A program made the position numbers and the translations under genes. The notes under the pieces were generated by a model, which ran no database searches, had not been told where the DNA came from, and was given only the letters and a program-made list of their open reading frames with translations. DNA of 64,000 nt from Massiliimalia timonensis (GTDB lineage Bacteria; Bacillota; Clostridia; Oscillospirales; Ruminococcaceae): the NCBI RefSeq assembly GCF_900186585.1, contig NZ_FYDD01000003.1, positions 992,001 to 1,056,000 of the forward strand, in the 5' to 3' direction. Each line of letters starts with the position of its first letter. Positions within the stretch are counted from its first letter, which is position 1. Shown here piece after piece: positions 25,906 to 35,043 of this stretch.

Positions 25906-25934
25906 ATTATACCATTTTCAAAAGGGGCTTTCAA
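25906..25934 (-). promoter_or_regulatory. Promoter of the prophage lipoprotein gene
   Basis: TTGAAA and perfect TATAAT are separated by 17 bp on the minus strand, just after the tape-measure stop. An inverted repeat CCCCTTT...AAAGGGG spans this region (25889-25927). Confidence 0.75.
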
Positions 25935-25938
25935 TCAT

Positions 25939-28900
25939 TTATCCACCGCGTTCCCGTTTTTTGTTCAGTTTCGCAAATTGATTGTCCATTTCCGGCGCAA
26001 TAGTGACAGCAATTTCCTGGCCGTCCACGATAAGCCGGGGAGAGGAGGTGACGTGAATGTCAGGCTCTAGTACGATAGGGTTTTTCTGAAGCTGCTCCCG
26101 TAACGTTTTCGCCAATCTTTGATAATCAATTACCGGCGTGACCGGGATTTCAAGCTGCATTTTTTCGGTAAGCTGCTGGGAAATCCGTGACGAAGAAGAA
26201 ACTGCCGACAAAGTCGTCGCCCTTAAATCCATGTCGGACACTCCAAGCCGTTTTCCGGTTTCTTCCCATAGGCTTAAAGCCCGGCTGCGTTTCCCTGCGG
26301 AAAGCGGGATAATACTTTCCGGCCCGGCCTCTCCCACCAGCGCAAATTCAGGTTGGTCAATAATTCCACCAGTAGCATAACCGCGAAGAGCAGAAACGCC
26401 GGCAGTAAAAATATTAGCTGTCACTGATAATGGGTGACGTCTCAAATATGCCTGCATTGCTTTCGCTCCGGAACTGGCAATATCTGTCCAATCCGCTTCT
26501 TTCATATCCGGGGCATCTATTTTGGTACCGGAAACAGTTTCTTCTAGCTTATCGACGCCCTTGACCCCCATTTGTTTTAGAAACTCTTTAAACTCCGGCG
26601 TGATATTTTTGATCTCCTCGTCGGAAGAGGTCTTCAAGGTGTACGCCATATCCCCGGTGCCGTCTTTGACCACCTGTAAATTGGATATGATCCCGTTTTT
26701 CAGACTGTCGTCCACTTCAATGCCAAGGTTCTGAAACTGCATCAACAACCCGGGCTTTTCCGCATCAGAAGCATTCTGCATTTGCGCCAGCAAATCAACC
26801 GCCTGCGCACGGACTTCCGGCGATTTTTCCATTAAAGAATTTACCAGTGCATCGGAAGCTTCTATCCCACATTGAGATAAAACCCCTTTCACCTCTTCTT
26901 CAGAATTTAACGCCGCATCTTTAATCGATACCCACTGGCTAGTTGCTTCATTATAAATAATGCCCGTTCCGGCAGTCAAAGTTGCCGCAAGCTCATCGCC
27001 CGGCTTCATGCCTTCCTGATTTAAATAGTCCAAAATTTCTGGTAAAGAATCATCGGTTGCCGTTGTAATCTGTTGCCAGCCTTCTTTTGCTCCTTTATAG
27101 ATTTTCCCTGTTGAAAGATAAATCCCCTCTGCTACTCCTTCAGGTACTTTTTCACCGGCATCTACTGATTGCTCATACATTTTCAAAAATTCAGGGCTAT
27201 TACTCATTTGCGCGCCCATAAACTCATACATATGGCTAGTATTTCCGGCCATGATTTCCAATTCATAAATGTCTAAAAGGCCCTTTGAAATATTTTGCGG
27301 TATACTTTTCCCCGCATTTTGGTACTTTGATGCAAGATTCTCCAAATCTTTGGTCTGTGGAGCCATATTCTTCATTAGTTCGTTAATAGCACCTTGAGAA
27401 TCTCCAATGGCCTCTTTTACCCCTCCAGATAAGGTGTTACCTAAAATATTTGTAAAAGATAACCAGTTCCCATCTTCTAATATATCAGTATGGTTCTCAA
27501 ATGTTTTTTGGAAGTTAGTATAAAATGTTTCTGCTGCCTTATCGAGCTCATCATGGTAATTAGTTTTGATCGTATCAATTTCGACATCCACCGCTTGCAG
27601 TGTAACTTCCCCAAGTCTAGCCTGTGCCTCTAAATCGACCTGCTTTTTTATTAAGTCGAATCCCTGCTGATCAATCTCACCATTATTCAACTTAACCTGC
27701 CATTGAAGTAGCAATTCCAATGTGCCGTCTTCAATTTCCTGTTTTCTTTGGTCTAAATTTTCTGTCATCTGCTTTTGAAGCCCTTGAAAGCTTTCAACCG
27801 TTAGGCCACCCTCTAAAGCATCAGCTTGAATATTATCAAGAGTAAGGTCATATCTTGCTTGAGAAATTTCATCAAGCTTTTTCTGGATCTCAGCTTGCTT
27901 TTCGTCCAGCTTGTCAATTTCTTCCTGGGAAAGCACTCCGTCTTCCCATGCCTGATTCACTAACTCCGCAAGTTCCGTACCTAGTTTTGTTAAATCTTCG
28001 CTTAGCCCATTATAATAGGTATCCGAAAACTCCTTATAGTTCTGGTAAAGCTGAGTACCCGGTGTAAACACGGTGTCGATAGCAAGATTTGCAGTGTAAT
28101 GCTGCTGCGAAATATAATCTTTCACCTGAGTTGCATAATCAAGCATTGTCTGCTTGTAGCTTTCTTTTTCCTCTGTAGAAAGTTCAAGCCCAACATCAAC
28201 TTTCCATTTTGCCTGATTCAGTTCCTCTATGGTGCTTTCCAGCGTGTCTTGGTATTCTTCCAATGTCTGCTGCGCATCGATATAAGCGTCTAACCGGATC
28301 GTCCAATCAGTCGTAGTCAGTCGTTTGGCCACATCTTCCAATTCTTCGGCGGATAGAGTGATACTCCCAAAATGTTCTTCCAAATTTGCTTCAACTGCTG
28401 CTTTCTCCATCTGTCGAAATGCTACAAAGGCTCCAACTCCTAATGCGGCAATAGCCCCAACCGCAAGCTTTGCAGGGGTAGGAATCCCCCCAATGACAGA
28501 GGATACCCCGCCAAGAGCTTTTGCCCCTTTATCAATTTTACTGGTACTCCCCAGTTTATCAATCAGTTTGCCAAACCCTTTGGTGACAGTTCCGACTCCC
28601 GAGGTAAGCGTTCCGAATATTTTTACAACCGGTCCAGTTGCTGCTGCAATTCCAGCAATTGCTAGAATCGTCCCCTGGGTGTCCTCGTCCAGTTCAGAAA
28701 ACTTGTTAGCCAAATTTGTGACCGCCTTGGCGCCCTTGGTGACCCATGGAGCCAAATGCCTTTGGATCGTGATCCCGGCTGTTTCCAAAGAACCGTTCAT
28801 TTCCTCTATGCTTCCCTTGGTATTATCTAACATTGTATCGGCCATTTTCCGGGAAGCCCCGTCAGCATTTTCAAGCCCCTCGGTCAGTTCATCTAGCTCC

Positions 28901-30438
28901 TCCTTGCTGGAAGCAAGCAAAACCTTCATACCGGAAAGTGCTTCCGTCCCGAAGATCGTTGCAATACGGTTGTCCCGCTGCTCATCTGTCAGTTCTTTGG
29001 TGCGGTCCTGCAATTCGTCTATGATCGTAGAAAGCGGTTTCATTTTCCCTTCTGCGTCATAAAACGTTATGCCAAGGTCTGTCATGGCTTTTTCCATCTT
29101 TTCGGTAGGCTTCATCATACGCACTAAAGCGCTTCGCAATGTTGTTCCTGCCTGTTCGCCCTTGATCCCAGAATCAGCTAAAACACCGATCGCCGCCGCG
29201 ACCTCCTCTAATGACCAGCCGGCCGACTGGGCAACAGGAGCAACATATTTCATCGCATATCCGGTGTCAATAATGGCGGCGTTGGTATCCGCTGCATTTT
29301 TTGCCAATACATCTGCTACATGTCCTGCTTCAGAGGCCTCCAATTGGAACCCCCGCAGGGTAGATGCCGCAATATCAGCACTGGAAGCAAGATCCTCGCC
29401 AGAGGAAGCCGCCAAATCCAGCATTCCCGGCATTGCGGCCATAATTTCCTGAGTTCCAAAGCCGGCAGATGCCAGATTCTCCATCGCCTGCGCTGCTTCC
29501 GTCGCAGAAAAGGAAGTTTCTGCGCCAAGCTGGATCGCCTGATCGCGCAGCTTTTCTAAATCCTTTCCATATGCTCCGGCAATAGCAGAAACGCGGCTCA
29601 TCTGTGCCTCAAAATCATTTCCGGCCTTAAGCGCCGCCGTTCCGATCCCGGCAATCGGAAGTGATACCCCCATCGTCAGGGCATTTCCTACTCCGGATAT
29701 TTTCTGTCCTGCCGCCTGCCACTTTTCGCCAGCTTCTTTTGCCGCCGCTCCGAACACTTGCGCCTTGTTCTGCGCAGCATTTAATTCTCTGGTCAAATCG
29801 GAGATCTCTGCCTCCGTATTGTTGATTTGTGTTTTAAAATCAACGATCCGGTTTTCTGATTCCTCAATCCCCCTCGCCAGCATATCCTGCTGTTCTTCCA
29901 GCTGGCTGAGCGTATTCGTGTGCTCCTGTACCTTTTTCGTTGCTTTTTCGTAGCTGTCGATAATATCCTTGTTTTGCTCCGCAACAGCCTTTGCCTGTTC
30001 GCTGTTTTTCCCATACTCTTCGGTGACAGCTTTGATTTCTTTCTGCGCCTGACGATAAGCGTCAGACATGGATTCCACTTTTTTCTGCGACCGCTCCTGT
30101 TGGGCGGAGACCTTCTCGATCTCCTGCTTCAGCTGTTCCTGCTTTTGCTTAGATTGGCTGATGTGGCTGTTTAATTCCTGGATTCCCTTTTGGTATGTAT
30201 CGACCCGCCGCTTCGCGGAATCAATTTCGGCGCTCAGTTTTTTGGAAGCGTTCGCAGCCTCCTGAAACGCTCCTTTAACTCCAGTGGAAGCCGCCTCCAA
30301 TTTCCGCAGCTCACTTTGTGCAAGCGCACCCTCCCGGTCGATCTTTTCCAGTTCCTTTACCGCCCCGGCGCAGGCTTGCTTTAATGCTGAAAAATCAAGT
30401 TCGATATATCCTTCCGCGACCCCTAAATTGATTGCCAT
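25939..30438 (-). CDS. Phage tail tape measure protein (TP901 family)
   Basis: A 1,499-residue protein. Residues ~20-235 form a long coiled-coil. The conserved TP901 core (~270-600) includes ETSFSATEAAQAMENLASAGF and SALVRMMKPTEKM. Hydrophobic segments around KLAVGAIAALGVGAFVAF (~670-690) are typical of these proteins, and the C-terminus is long and helical. Its length sets the tail length. It overlaps the chaperone extension ORF by 16 nt, the standard position after the tail assembly chaperones. Long tail implied (siphovirus). Confidence 0.95.
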   Translation of the reverse strand: MAINLGVAEGYIELDFSALKQACAGAVKELEKIDREGALAQSELRKLEAASTGVKGAFQEAANASKKLSAEIDSAKRRVDTYQKGIQELNSHISQSKQKQEQLKQEIEKVSAQQERSQKKVESMSDAYRQAQKEIKAVTEEYGKNSEQAKAVAEQNKDIIDSYEKATKKVQEHTNTLSQLEEQQDMLARGIEESENRIVDFKTQINNTEAEISDLTRELNAAQNKAQVFGAAAKEAGEKWQAAGQKISGVGNALTMGVSLPIAGIGTAALKAGNDFEAQMSRVSAIAGAYGKDLEKLRDQAIQLGAETSFSATEAAQAMENLASAGFGTQEIMAAMPGMLDLAASSGEDLASSADIAASTLRGFQLEASEAGHVADVLAKNAADTNAAIIDTGYAMKYVAPVAQSAGWSLEEVAAAIGVLADSGIKGEQAGTTLRSALVRMMKPTEKMEKAMTDLGITFYDAEGKMKPLSTIIDELQDRTKELTDEQRDNRIATIFGTEALSGMKVLLASSKEELDELTEGLENADGASRKMADTMLDNTKGSIEEMNGSLETAGITIQRHLAPWVTKGAKAVTNLANKFSELDEDTQGTILAIAGIAAATGPVVKIFGTLTSGVGTVTKGFGKLIDKLGSTSKIDKGAKALGGVSSVIGGIPTPAKLAVGAIAALGVGAFVAFRQMEKAAVEANLEEHFGSITLSAEELEDVAKRLTTTDWTIRLDAYIDAQQTLEEYQDTLESTIEELNQAKWKVDVGLELSTEEKESYKQTMLDYATQVKDYISQQHYTANLAIDTVFTPGTQLYQNYKEFSDTYYNGLSEDLTKLGTELAELVNQAWEDGVLSQEEIDKLDEKQAEIQKKLDEISQARYDLTLDNIQADALEGGLTVESFQGLQKQMTENLDQRKQEIEDGTLELLLQWQVKLNNGEIDQQGFDLIKKQVDLEAQARLGEVTLQAVDVEIDTIKTNYHDELDKAAETFYTNFQKTFENHTDILEDGNWLSFTNILGNTLSGGVKEAIGDSQGAINELMKNMAPQTKDLENLASKYQNAGKSIPQNISKGLLDIYELEIMAGNTSHMYEFMGAQMSNSPEFLKMYEQSVDAGEKVPEGVAEGIYLSTGKIYKGAKEGWQQITTATDDSLPEILDYLNQEGMKPGDELAATLTAGTGIIYNEATSQWVSIKDAALNSEEEVKGVLSQCGIEASDALVNSLMEKSPEVRAQAVDLLAQMQNASDAEKPGLLMQFQNLGIEVDDSLKNGIISNLQVVKDGTGDMAYTLKTSSDEEIKNITPEFKEFLKQMGVKGVDKLEETVSGTKIDAPDMKEADWTDIASSGAKAMQAYLRRHPLSVTANIFTAGVSALRGYATGGIIDQPEFALVGEAGPESIIPLSAGKRSRALSLWEETGKRLGVSDMDLRATTLSAVSSSSRISQQLTEKMQLEIPVTPVIDYQRLAKTLREQLQKNPIVLEPDIHVTSSPRLIVDGQEIAVTIAPEMDNQFAKLNKKRERGG

Positions 30439-30644
30439 GTCCCTGCCCCCTTCTCAAAGTTTTGGTAAATCTCATGAAAACTTCTGGCCTTTTTCCGGTA
30501 TACGGGGGTGTCCCCGCTTTGGATCCGGCCTTCGATATATTCGCACGCTTCGTCCAAACAAAAGGCAGTATAGGAGTCGCAGACGTCCAATAATTCGCTT
30601 GGCCTTTTCTTATAGTGGTTCGACATGTTGATAAGCCAGATCAC
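30423..30644 (-). CDS. Tail assembly chaperone C-terminal extension (GT-type), probably reached by frameshift
   Basis: 73 codons lie open in the +1 frame directly after the chaperone gene. The frame is already open before the GTG at 30644 and crosses the AAAAAG run (30652-30657) next to the chaperone stop. No good RBS precedes GTG at 30644 or ATG at 30626. In tailed phages this position holds the T part of the G/GT chaperone pair, made by programmed frameshift. The peptide LDVCDSYTAFCLDEACEYIE has no other recognisable motif. Independent translation cannot be excluded. Confidence 0.65.
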   Translation of the reverse strand: MIWLINMSNHYKKRPSELLDVCDSYTAFCLDEACEYIEGRIQSGDTPVYRKKARSFHEIYQNFEKGAGTWQSI

Positions 30645-30648
30645 CTGT

Positions 30649-31035
30649 TTACTTTTTACGAAAGGATTTCAGCGCATTTACCCCCGTCTGTGTAAAGTTG
30701 TAAATGTAGATCAGCTGCATATCGGTCAAAGCGATCCCCGCCTCCTCCAATTCCTCATAGGAGGGAGAAACCAAGCTTGCCTTTGCGATCTGCACTAAGG
30801 TCTGCGCTGTCCGCTGAAACGATTCCCCGCCCTTTACAGAATCGGCCAAGCCTCTTTTAAACAGGTCGGCCGCGCTGTCCAAAAGCTCATTCGGGATCTT
30901 TCCAGACTGCGCCAGGATCATCAAGGACGGACGTTTCAGACGGACGATAAACGGGGTATCAGGATCGAATCCCGGGAGCTCCACTTCGGAGCCCTCGGAA
31001 TACTGTTTTAACTGTTCCAGTGTAGTTACTGCCAT
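30649..31035 (-). CDS. Phage tail assembly chaperone (G-type)
   Basis: A 128-residue protein lying between the major tail protein and the tape measure gene, the fixed site of tail assembly chaperones. It begins MAVTTLEQLKQYSEGSEVEL and is helical with no membrane segment. It ends ...SFRKK with CGT AAA AAG TAA, a likely slip site for producing a longer form with the following 73 codons. It would coat the tape measure before tail-tube polymerisation. Confidence 0.8.
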   Translation of the reverse strand: MAVTTLEQLKQYSEGSEVELPGFDPDTPFIVRLKRPSLMILAQSGKIPNELLDSAADLFKRGLADSVKGGESFQRTAQTLVQIAKASLVSPSYEELEEAGIALTDMQLIYIYNFTQTGVNALKSFRKK

Positions 31036-31053
31036 TGTTCTTTCACCTTTCTG

Positions 31054-31626
31054 TTAGGATATGGACGGAAGCGCCTCTACATAAGAGATTGTGTACGGGG
31101 ATTCCCCTTTGGCAGGCGCTGAATTGATGGTGTATGTATTGATCCGGAATACATTGTCCTCGCTTCCCAGCCCAACCATAACGCCTTTACAGCCCGGATA
31201 GGTGATCTTTTCGTATTTTGTAATATTTCCGCCCTCGTCCATGACTGCGGAATATACGTCCATGGAAAACTTCACCGGTTTGTATTCACTGCCGACTGCC
31301 GGCGGAGTATATCCAGTGATGGTCGTCTGATCTTCGTCCTTTGTAATCGTTCCGCCCTGCAAAATCTCGATCAATTCCAAGATCGTAGTGTTGTCGGTCA
31401 GGGTGATTGTGTTTCCAGTAATAGTCTGAATCTCTGATTTCTGCGCAAGCAGACGACCCTTTACAATATTTTTTACTGCTTCAGTCGTTTCAATCTGTGG
31501 TTCTACTTCAATTTTGGTCTGCGTAGTAGAAGCAATGCTTTTTGGAGAATCCTCCTCAGTCGTTAAAACGATCATATTCACATCAATGGTAGAGAGTTCT
31601 GTCCCCTTTTTTGGTGTTGCTGCCAT
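31054..31626 (-). CDS. Phage major tail tube protein
   Basis: A 190-residue, beta-rich protein. Position right before the tail chaperones, and segments such as EYKPVKFSMDVYSAVMD and TYPGCKGVMVGLGSEDNVFR, fit tail tube subunits of Firmicute siphoviruses. It should be one of the most abundant late proteins. Ribosome site GAAAGGA precedes the ATG. Confidence 0.82.
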   Translation of the reverse strand: MAATPKKGTELSTIDVNMIVLTTEEDSPKSIASTTQTKIEVEPQIETTEAVKNIVKGRLLAQKSEIQTITGNTITLTDNTTILELIEILQGGTITKDEDQTTITGYTPPAVGSEYKPVKFSMDVYSAVMDEGGNITKYEKITYPGCKGVMVGLGSEDNVFRINTYTINSAPAKGESPYTISYVEALPSIS

Positions 31627-31630
31627 TGTT

Positions 31631-31993
31631 TCAAGTCCTTTCTATTTGGTTTATTTTTGATAATTTAAAATTCTCATAAATAAGGCTTGTCATGTACCCT
31701 TTCACATCATCGTCCAAATAATGGGCGGAAGGGCCGTCGACAAGTCGTAATGCCGGAAATAACCGGTTCATATGCTGTTTGACAGATTCAATGTGATCCT
31801 CAAACAATGAATATTGCTTGACCGGGTAATAAAGCAGAAGCTCATATTCCGTCCCGGTCATGCTCAGTACGTCTGTACTCCCGTTATTGCGCAGGACAAT
31901 GTAAGGGGAAACACATTCCCCCTGGTGCTGTCCCAGCGAATACACGTCAAATCCAGCCGTCTTCAGGTGGGTATAAATGTCTTGGTAATTCAT
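31631..31993 (-). CDS. Phage tail terminator / minor tail protein
   Basis: A 120-residue protein with MNYQDIYTHLKTAGF at the start and SPYIVLRNNG in the middle, typical of the small tail-completion proteins that stop tube growth and join tail to head. It overlaps the upstream HK97-gp10-like gene by 4 nt (ATGA-type coupling). Confidence 0.75.
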   Translation of the reverse strand: MNYQDIYTHLKTAGFDVYSLGQHQGECVSPYIVLRNNGSTDVLSMTGTEYELLLYYPVKQYSLFEDHIESVKQHMNRLFPALRLVDGPSAHYLDDDVKGYMTSLIYENFKLSKINQIERT

Positions 31994-32328
31994 ATCTTAT
32001 CAAGCAGCCCCCTCATTCCGCTTATGACCTCCGGTGCCTCCTTGCGTAAGGTGGGATAGATAATCGCATACCGTTTTTCATGGGCAAGTTCTAGGTATAT
32101 CCCGTAATCCACCCCATGGGAAAGGTAGATCCTTAACTTGCCCGGCTCCTTTTCACAGCGGCCTTTTAACCGCTGTCTGGCCTGTGCGGTGCGGTCATGC
32201 CACGGACGGTTTTCCTTTGCCTCTCCCTCCATCTTTACTGAGACAGTCCTCCCATAAGCTTCCGCCGCTTTTTCTATCCTCTGGGGCAGGGACATAATGT
32301 TCTGCTCCAACTTTGAAAAATCAAACAT
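31990..32328 (-). CDS. HK97 gp10-like head-tail connector protein
   Basis: A 112-residue protein. NRPWHDRTAQARQRLKG and LSHGVDYGIYLELAHEKRYAI are signature segments of the HK97 gp10/neck protein family. It overlaps its neighbours on both sides within the connector block. Confidence 0.82.
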   Translation of the reverse strand: MFDFSKLEQNIMSLPQRIEKAAEAYGRTVSVKMEGEAKENRPWHDRTAQARQRLKGRCEKEPGKLRIYLSHGVDYGIYLELAHEKRYAIIYPTLRKEAPEVISGMRGLLDKI

Positions 32329-32680
32329 GATTTCCCTCCTCTAAAGATAGGTCTAGGTATAGATGAAGATTTCCCGGATCGTCAATTCCAGTAACGGTAT
32401 ATAGCTTCTCCCCTAGATAAAGCAGATCCTTTTCCCTGATATCCTCCCGATACAGGATCAAAAACTGAGGCTGGTTTTTCACTCGCACCTGTCCTGCTTC
32501 TAAATGAGAAAGGGCAAAATAGGGGCTTGTGGTGTGAAACAGCCCCCGGAGGTCGCACACAATTTCCGGTTCCCCGGACGGTTCTCCAAAGCCGTTCGTT
32601 CCTTCCCGCCGCACCTGGGCTTTTTGCCCCTGCCTTTCGACCGCGCGCTTGATAGAATACAGCTGATGTACCAGTCCCAT
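32321..32680 (-). CDS. Head-closure / head-tail joining protein
   Basis: A 119-residue small beta-rich protein in the connector block (VRVKNQPQFLILYRED, LGEKLYTVTGIDDPG). The order adaptor, head closure, gp10-like, tail terminator matches the SPP1/HK97 plan and supports the assignment. Sequence motifs alone are weak. Confidence 0.72.
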   Translation of the reverse strand: MGLVHQLYSIKRAVERQGQKAQVRREGTNGFGEPSGEPEIVCDLRGLFHTTSPYFALSHLEAGQVRVKNQPQFLILYREDIREKDLLYLGEKLYTVTGIDDPGNLHLYLDLSLEEGNHV

Positions 32681-32684
32681 CTGC

Positions 32685-32939
32685 TCACCCGCCTTTCAGC
32701 ACGCAGGAACCGTTTGGGCGGTACATAGCGGCCAGCCTTTTCCAGTATGCGGAGGTATCGGCGACCGTTAAGCCGGAAAGCTGTAAGGTACTGTTTTCCG
32801 CCTTGATCAGCAAAAGCCGGTAGGCGGCGGTATCCACGTCGCCCCCGGCCCGTTCCAAATGGTAGCCTATCTCTTCGTCAGAGAAGAATGGAACTTCTGC
32901 TTCCCGGAGGATCAGTTTTAACTCTTTCAGAGGTTCCAT
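32685..32939 (-). CDS. Head-tail adaptor (gp6/gp15-like)
   Basis: An 84-residue helical protein (LKELKLILREAEVPFFSDEEI, HLERAGGDVDTAAYRLLLIKA). Small helical proteins following the capsid genes are adaptor proteins that bind the portal. Assigned by position and helical content. Confidence 0.68.
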   Translation of the reverse strand: MEPLKELKLILREAEVPFFSDEEIGYHLERAGGDVDTAAYRLLLIKAENSTLQLSGLTVADTSAYWKRLAAMYRPNGSCVLKGG

Positions 32940-32952
32940 CTGTGTTCCCCCC

Positions 32953-33327
32953 TTACGATTGCAGGATTCCCGCTGCCCTCAGTGATGCGGTCAGCGCTTT
33001 CACTGCCGTAACAATCGCCGCCGCATCCGCGCCTTCCGCCGGGTCTGTAACCTTGGCCGCCTGTCTTACTCCGCCAAGCGCCGCAGTTGTTGCCGTCGGG
33101 AGGGTGTACGGCTCTGGAAGCACTCCAGACGCAAGCTTAGCGGCTGTAACGTTTCCATCTTTAATGTTATCTGTTTCCACAGCATTTGCGGCCAGTTTGG
33201 CATGAGTTACTGAGCCATCTCCAAGCCTTCCGGAAGTCTGGATTTCTGCCAGCATCTGGAGCAATAGTGCTCTCAATTCCGGAGACAATCCGCTAAGTGA
33301 CTGAATATATTCTGATGTCAAAGCCAT
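32953..33327 (-). CDS. Phage head fiber protein
   Basis: A 124-residue protein. The N-terminal helix is LSPELRALLLQMLAEI, followed by a beta-repeat region (GDGSVTHAKLAANAVETDN, DGNVTAAKLASGV) and TTAALGGVRQAAKVTD, the mark of the head-fiber family known from phi29 gp8.5. Such fibres decorate capsids and may bind the host cell or surface sugars. It lies just after the major capsid gene. Confidence 0.8.
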   Translation of the reverse strand: MALTSEYIQSLSGLSPELRALLLQMLAEIQTSGRLGDGSVTHAKLAANAVETDNIKDGNVTAAKLASGVLPEPYTLPTATTAALGGVRQAAKVTDPAEGADAAAIVTAVKALTASLRAAGILQS

Positions 33328-33346
33328 ACTTTTTCCTCCTTCCCTA

Positions 33347-34291
33347 TTAAGCTGTCAAGCCAGTAATAGTTCCATGCAGGAATGCAGGTCCATGGTCCAA
33401 GCCAATCTGCCCAAAAATCTGTCCTTCTTCTGCCGCTCCCGTCTTTGACAGTTCTTCATAGAAGAAATTCCCTTTGCCTGGTACAGGCTGGAACACCGGA
33501 GCGATGGCACTCATTTCCGCTGCCAGAACGGTATCCTGCGGCATGAAGCGGTTTAGGGAAATTCCAATATTCCCAAAATCGGTTTCTAACTGTTTGATAT
33601 TGGTACCTCCCAAATTCCGGTCGGTTGGCGCATAACTGTAAATATCTGTGATAATCTGCTTTTGTGCAGAATTAACCCACAGAACCATATTGGAAAATAC
33701 CGCCCCGTTATCGTACATCTTTTTAAACAATGACTGTAAAGTTTCTTTGGTCAACTTTTTGCTTCCCGCGGCAATAGTATTTCCGTTTGCGCACAGTTCC
33801 AGCATTCCCCTTGTCTTATTGGCCACAGACACTCCGGTCGATTTTGCAAAAACCCCGTTAATAAACGTGTATTCTACATCCCGAGCGATTTTTTCCAGTG
33901 CCCGGGCAATCTGCCAGGATTTTTCATCCGGCACGTTGTTCTGCTGTCCCGCAGTGTTCAGGCCAGACATTCTTCCACTATTGGAAAGCTTGACATAGGT
34001 AACGGATACTTTTTCCTGAAAAATCTGTGTCACATTGGTTTTCTGCTCTCTAACAAAGCTTGTCGCTTCTGGAGCTGTAGTGGAAGCCTGTTCAGAAATA
34101 GCCGGCTGCGCCGCCTGTGGGAAAGAGTATTGGCTATCAGTCGGAAATTCAAAATCAGTTGTCTGCATCCCGCCTGTGAGCCCCCCGATTGCGCTTAAAA
34201 ATGGTGTGTTTGTGCTATCCGCAGTAAACAATTCTCCTGCGTAATTTGGTAAATTCCATGTGTTGCCCTGTCCTGTTACATTTGTTGCCAT
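33347..34291 (-). CDS. Phage major capsid protein
   Basis: A 314-residue protein with N-terminal GNTWNLPNYAGELFTADSTN and segments ARALEKIARDVEYTFINGVF and NMVLWVNSAQKQIITDIYSY. This fits the HK97-fold capsid proteins of the SU10/DUF5309-like group. A strong AAGGAGG site precedes the ATG. The scaffold gene lies 3 nt upstream and the head fiber gene downstream. Confidence 0.9.
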   Translation of the reverse strand: MATNVTGQGNTWNLPNYAGELFTADSTNTPFLSAIGGLTGGMQTTDFEFPTDSQYSFPQAAQPAISEQASTTAPEATSFVREQKTNVTQIFQEKVSVTYVKLSNSGRMSGLNTAGQQNNVPDEKSWQIARALEKIARDVEYTFINGVFAKSTGVSVANKTRGMLELCANGNTIAAGSKKLTKETLQSLFKKMYDNGAVFSNMVLWVNSAQKQIITDIYSYAPTDRNLGGTNIKQLETDFGNIGISLNRFMPQDTVLAAEMSAIAPVFQPVPGKGNFFYEELSKTGAAEEGQIFGQIGLDHGPAFLHGTITGLTA

Positions 34292-34294
34292 AAA

Positions 34295-34867
34295 TTAGTC
34301 CTCCTTGAAATTAAATAACCTTTCTTTTGCAAAAATCCGCTGTGCCAATGGAAGCTTCAAATTGTTGGCTTCCTCTTCCAGCATTTCCCGTTCTGTTCGG
34401 TTGTTCTGACGACTCCGCTGGAAATTCCCGATGCTGCCAGTGCCGCCTGGCTGTTCGGCTTCAAACTGTGACGCATAGGCCTCTTTGACAGAGGAAAGCA
34501 ATGCCTCCGGGTCTTTTACCGCCCCGTTTTCATCAAATTCCACGTTGTCTCCCAGCTTATACATCACATAGTCAGTGTCCTTGCAGCCAGCTTTTGTCAA
34601 CACGCTTGACAGGTTCCAGATTTGCCGATCCTTTACCCTTGCCGCCTTTTCATTGGCTAGCTGGGTTTGCAGGTCTTCCACGTCGACTTTTGAAAGGTCT
34701 GCGACTTTGTTGTTTGCATCCGTCAAATCAGCACGCAGGGTCCCGATTTCGACTTCCTTTGTTTTGATCTGGGTTTTTAAAGTGGTGATCTCCGACCCGT
34801 TCTGATCTAGGATCTTATCGATCGCTTCTTTTTCCAATCCCAAATCGGATAAAAATTTTCTATCCAT
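34295..34867 (-). CDS. Phage scaffolding protein (GP20 family)
   Basis: A 190-residue acidic helical protein. It starts MDRKFLSDLGLEKEAIDKIL, has a coiled-coil at ~25-80 and contains DTDYVMYKLGD. This matches the phage minor structural GP20 scaffold family that guides capsid assembly. It is the first gene after a pair of terminators (34973-35043), so it needs read-through, antitermination or its own promoter. Confidence 0.88.
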   Translation of the reverse strand: MDRKFLSDLGLEKEAIDKILDQNGSEITTLKTQIKTKEVEIGTLRADLTDANNKVADLSKVDVEDLQTQLANEKAARVKDRQIWNLSSVLTKAGCKDTDYVMYKLGDNVEFDENGAVKDPEALLSSVKEAYASQFEAEQPGGTGSIGNFQRSRQNNRTEREMLEEEANNLKLPLAQRIFAKERLFNFKED

Positions 34868-34972
34868 AGTGCTCCTTTCTTCGCAGCTTACGTTTTTTGT
34901 ACATGGGTCACTCCAATGCTGCGCCGCATTTTCACGATTGCGGTTATCTGTTTTTAAAAATGGGTATAAAAA

Positions 34973-35043
34973 AAGACACTAGGCTTTCGCTTCGTGTCTT
35001 GATTTATTAAATTTGGGCATAAAAATACCGCCTTAATAGGCGG
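34973..35043 (-). terminator. Two tandem terminators after the MuF-cargo genes
   Basis: On the minus strand the first hairpin, CCGCCT-loop-AGGCGG (35028-35043), is followed by TATTTTTATG and starts right at the YjcQ stop. The second, AAGACAC...GTGTCTT, is followed by TTTTTATA. Two strong stops inside a structural operon are unusual and mark the three small genes upstream as a separate unit. Confidence 0.72.

Noticed and set aside
30423..30644. The 73-codon ORF as an ordinary stand-alone gene
   Set aside because: No credible RBS or start; position and open frame across the chaperone stop fit a frameshift extension better, though the matter is not settled.
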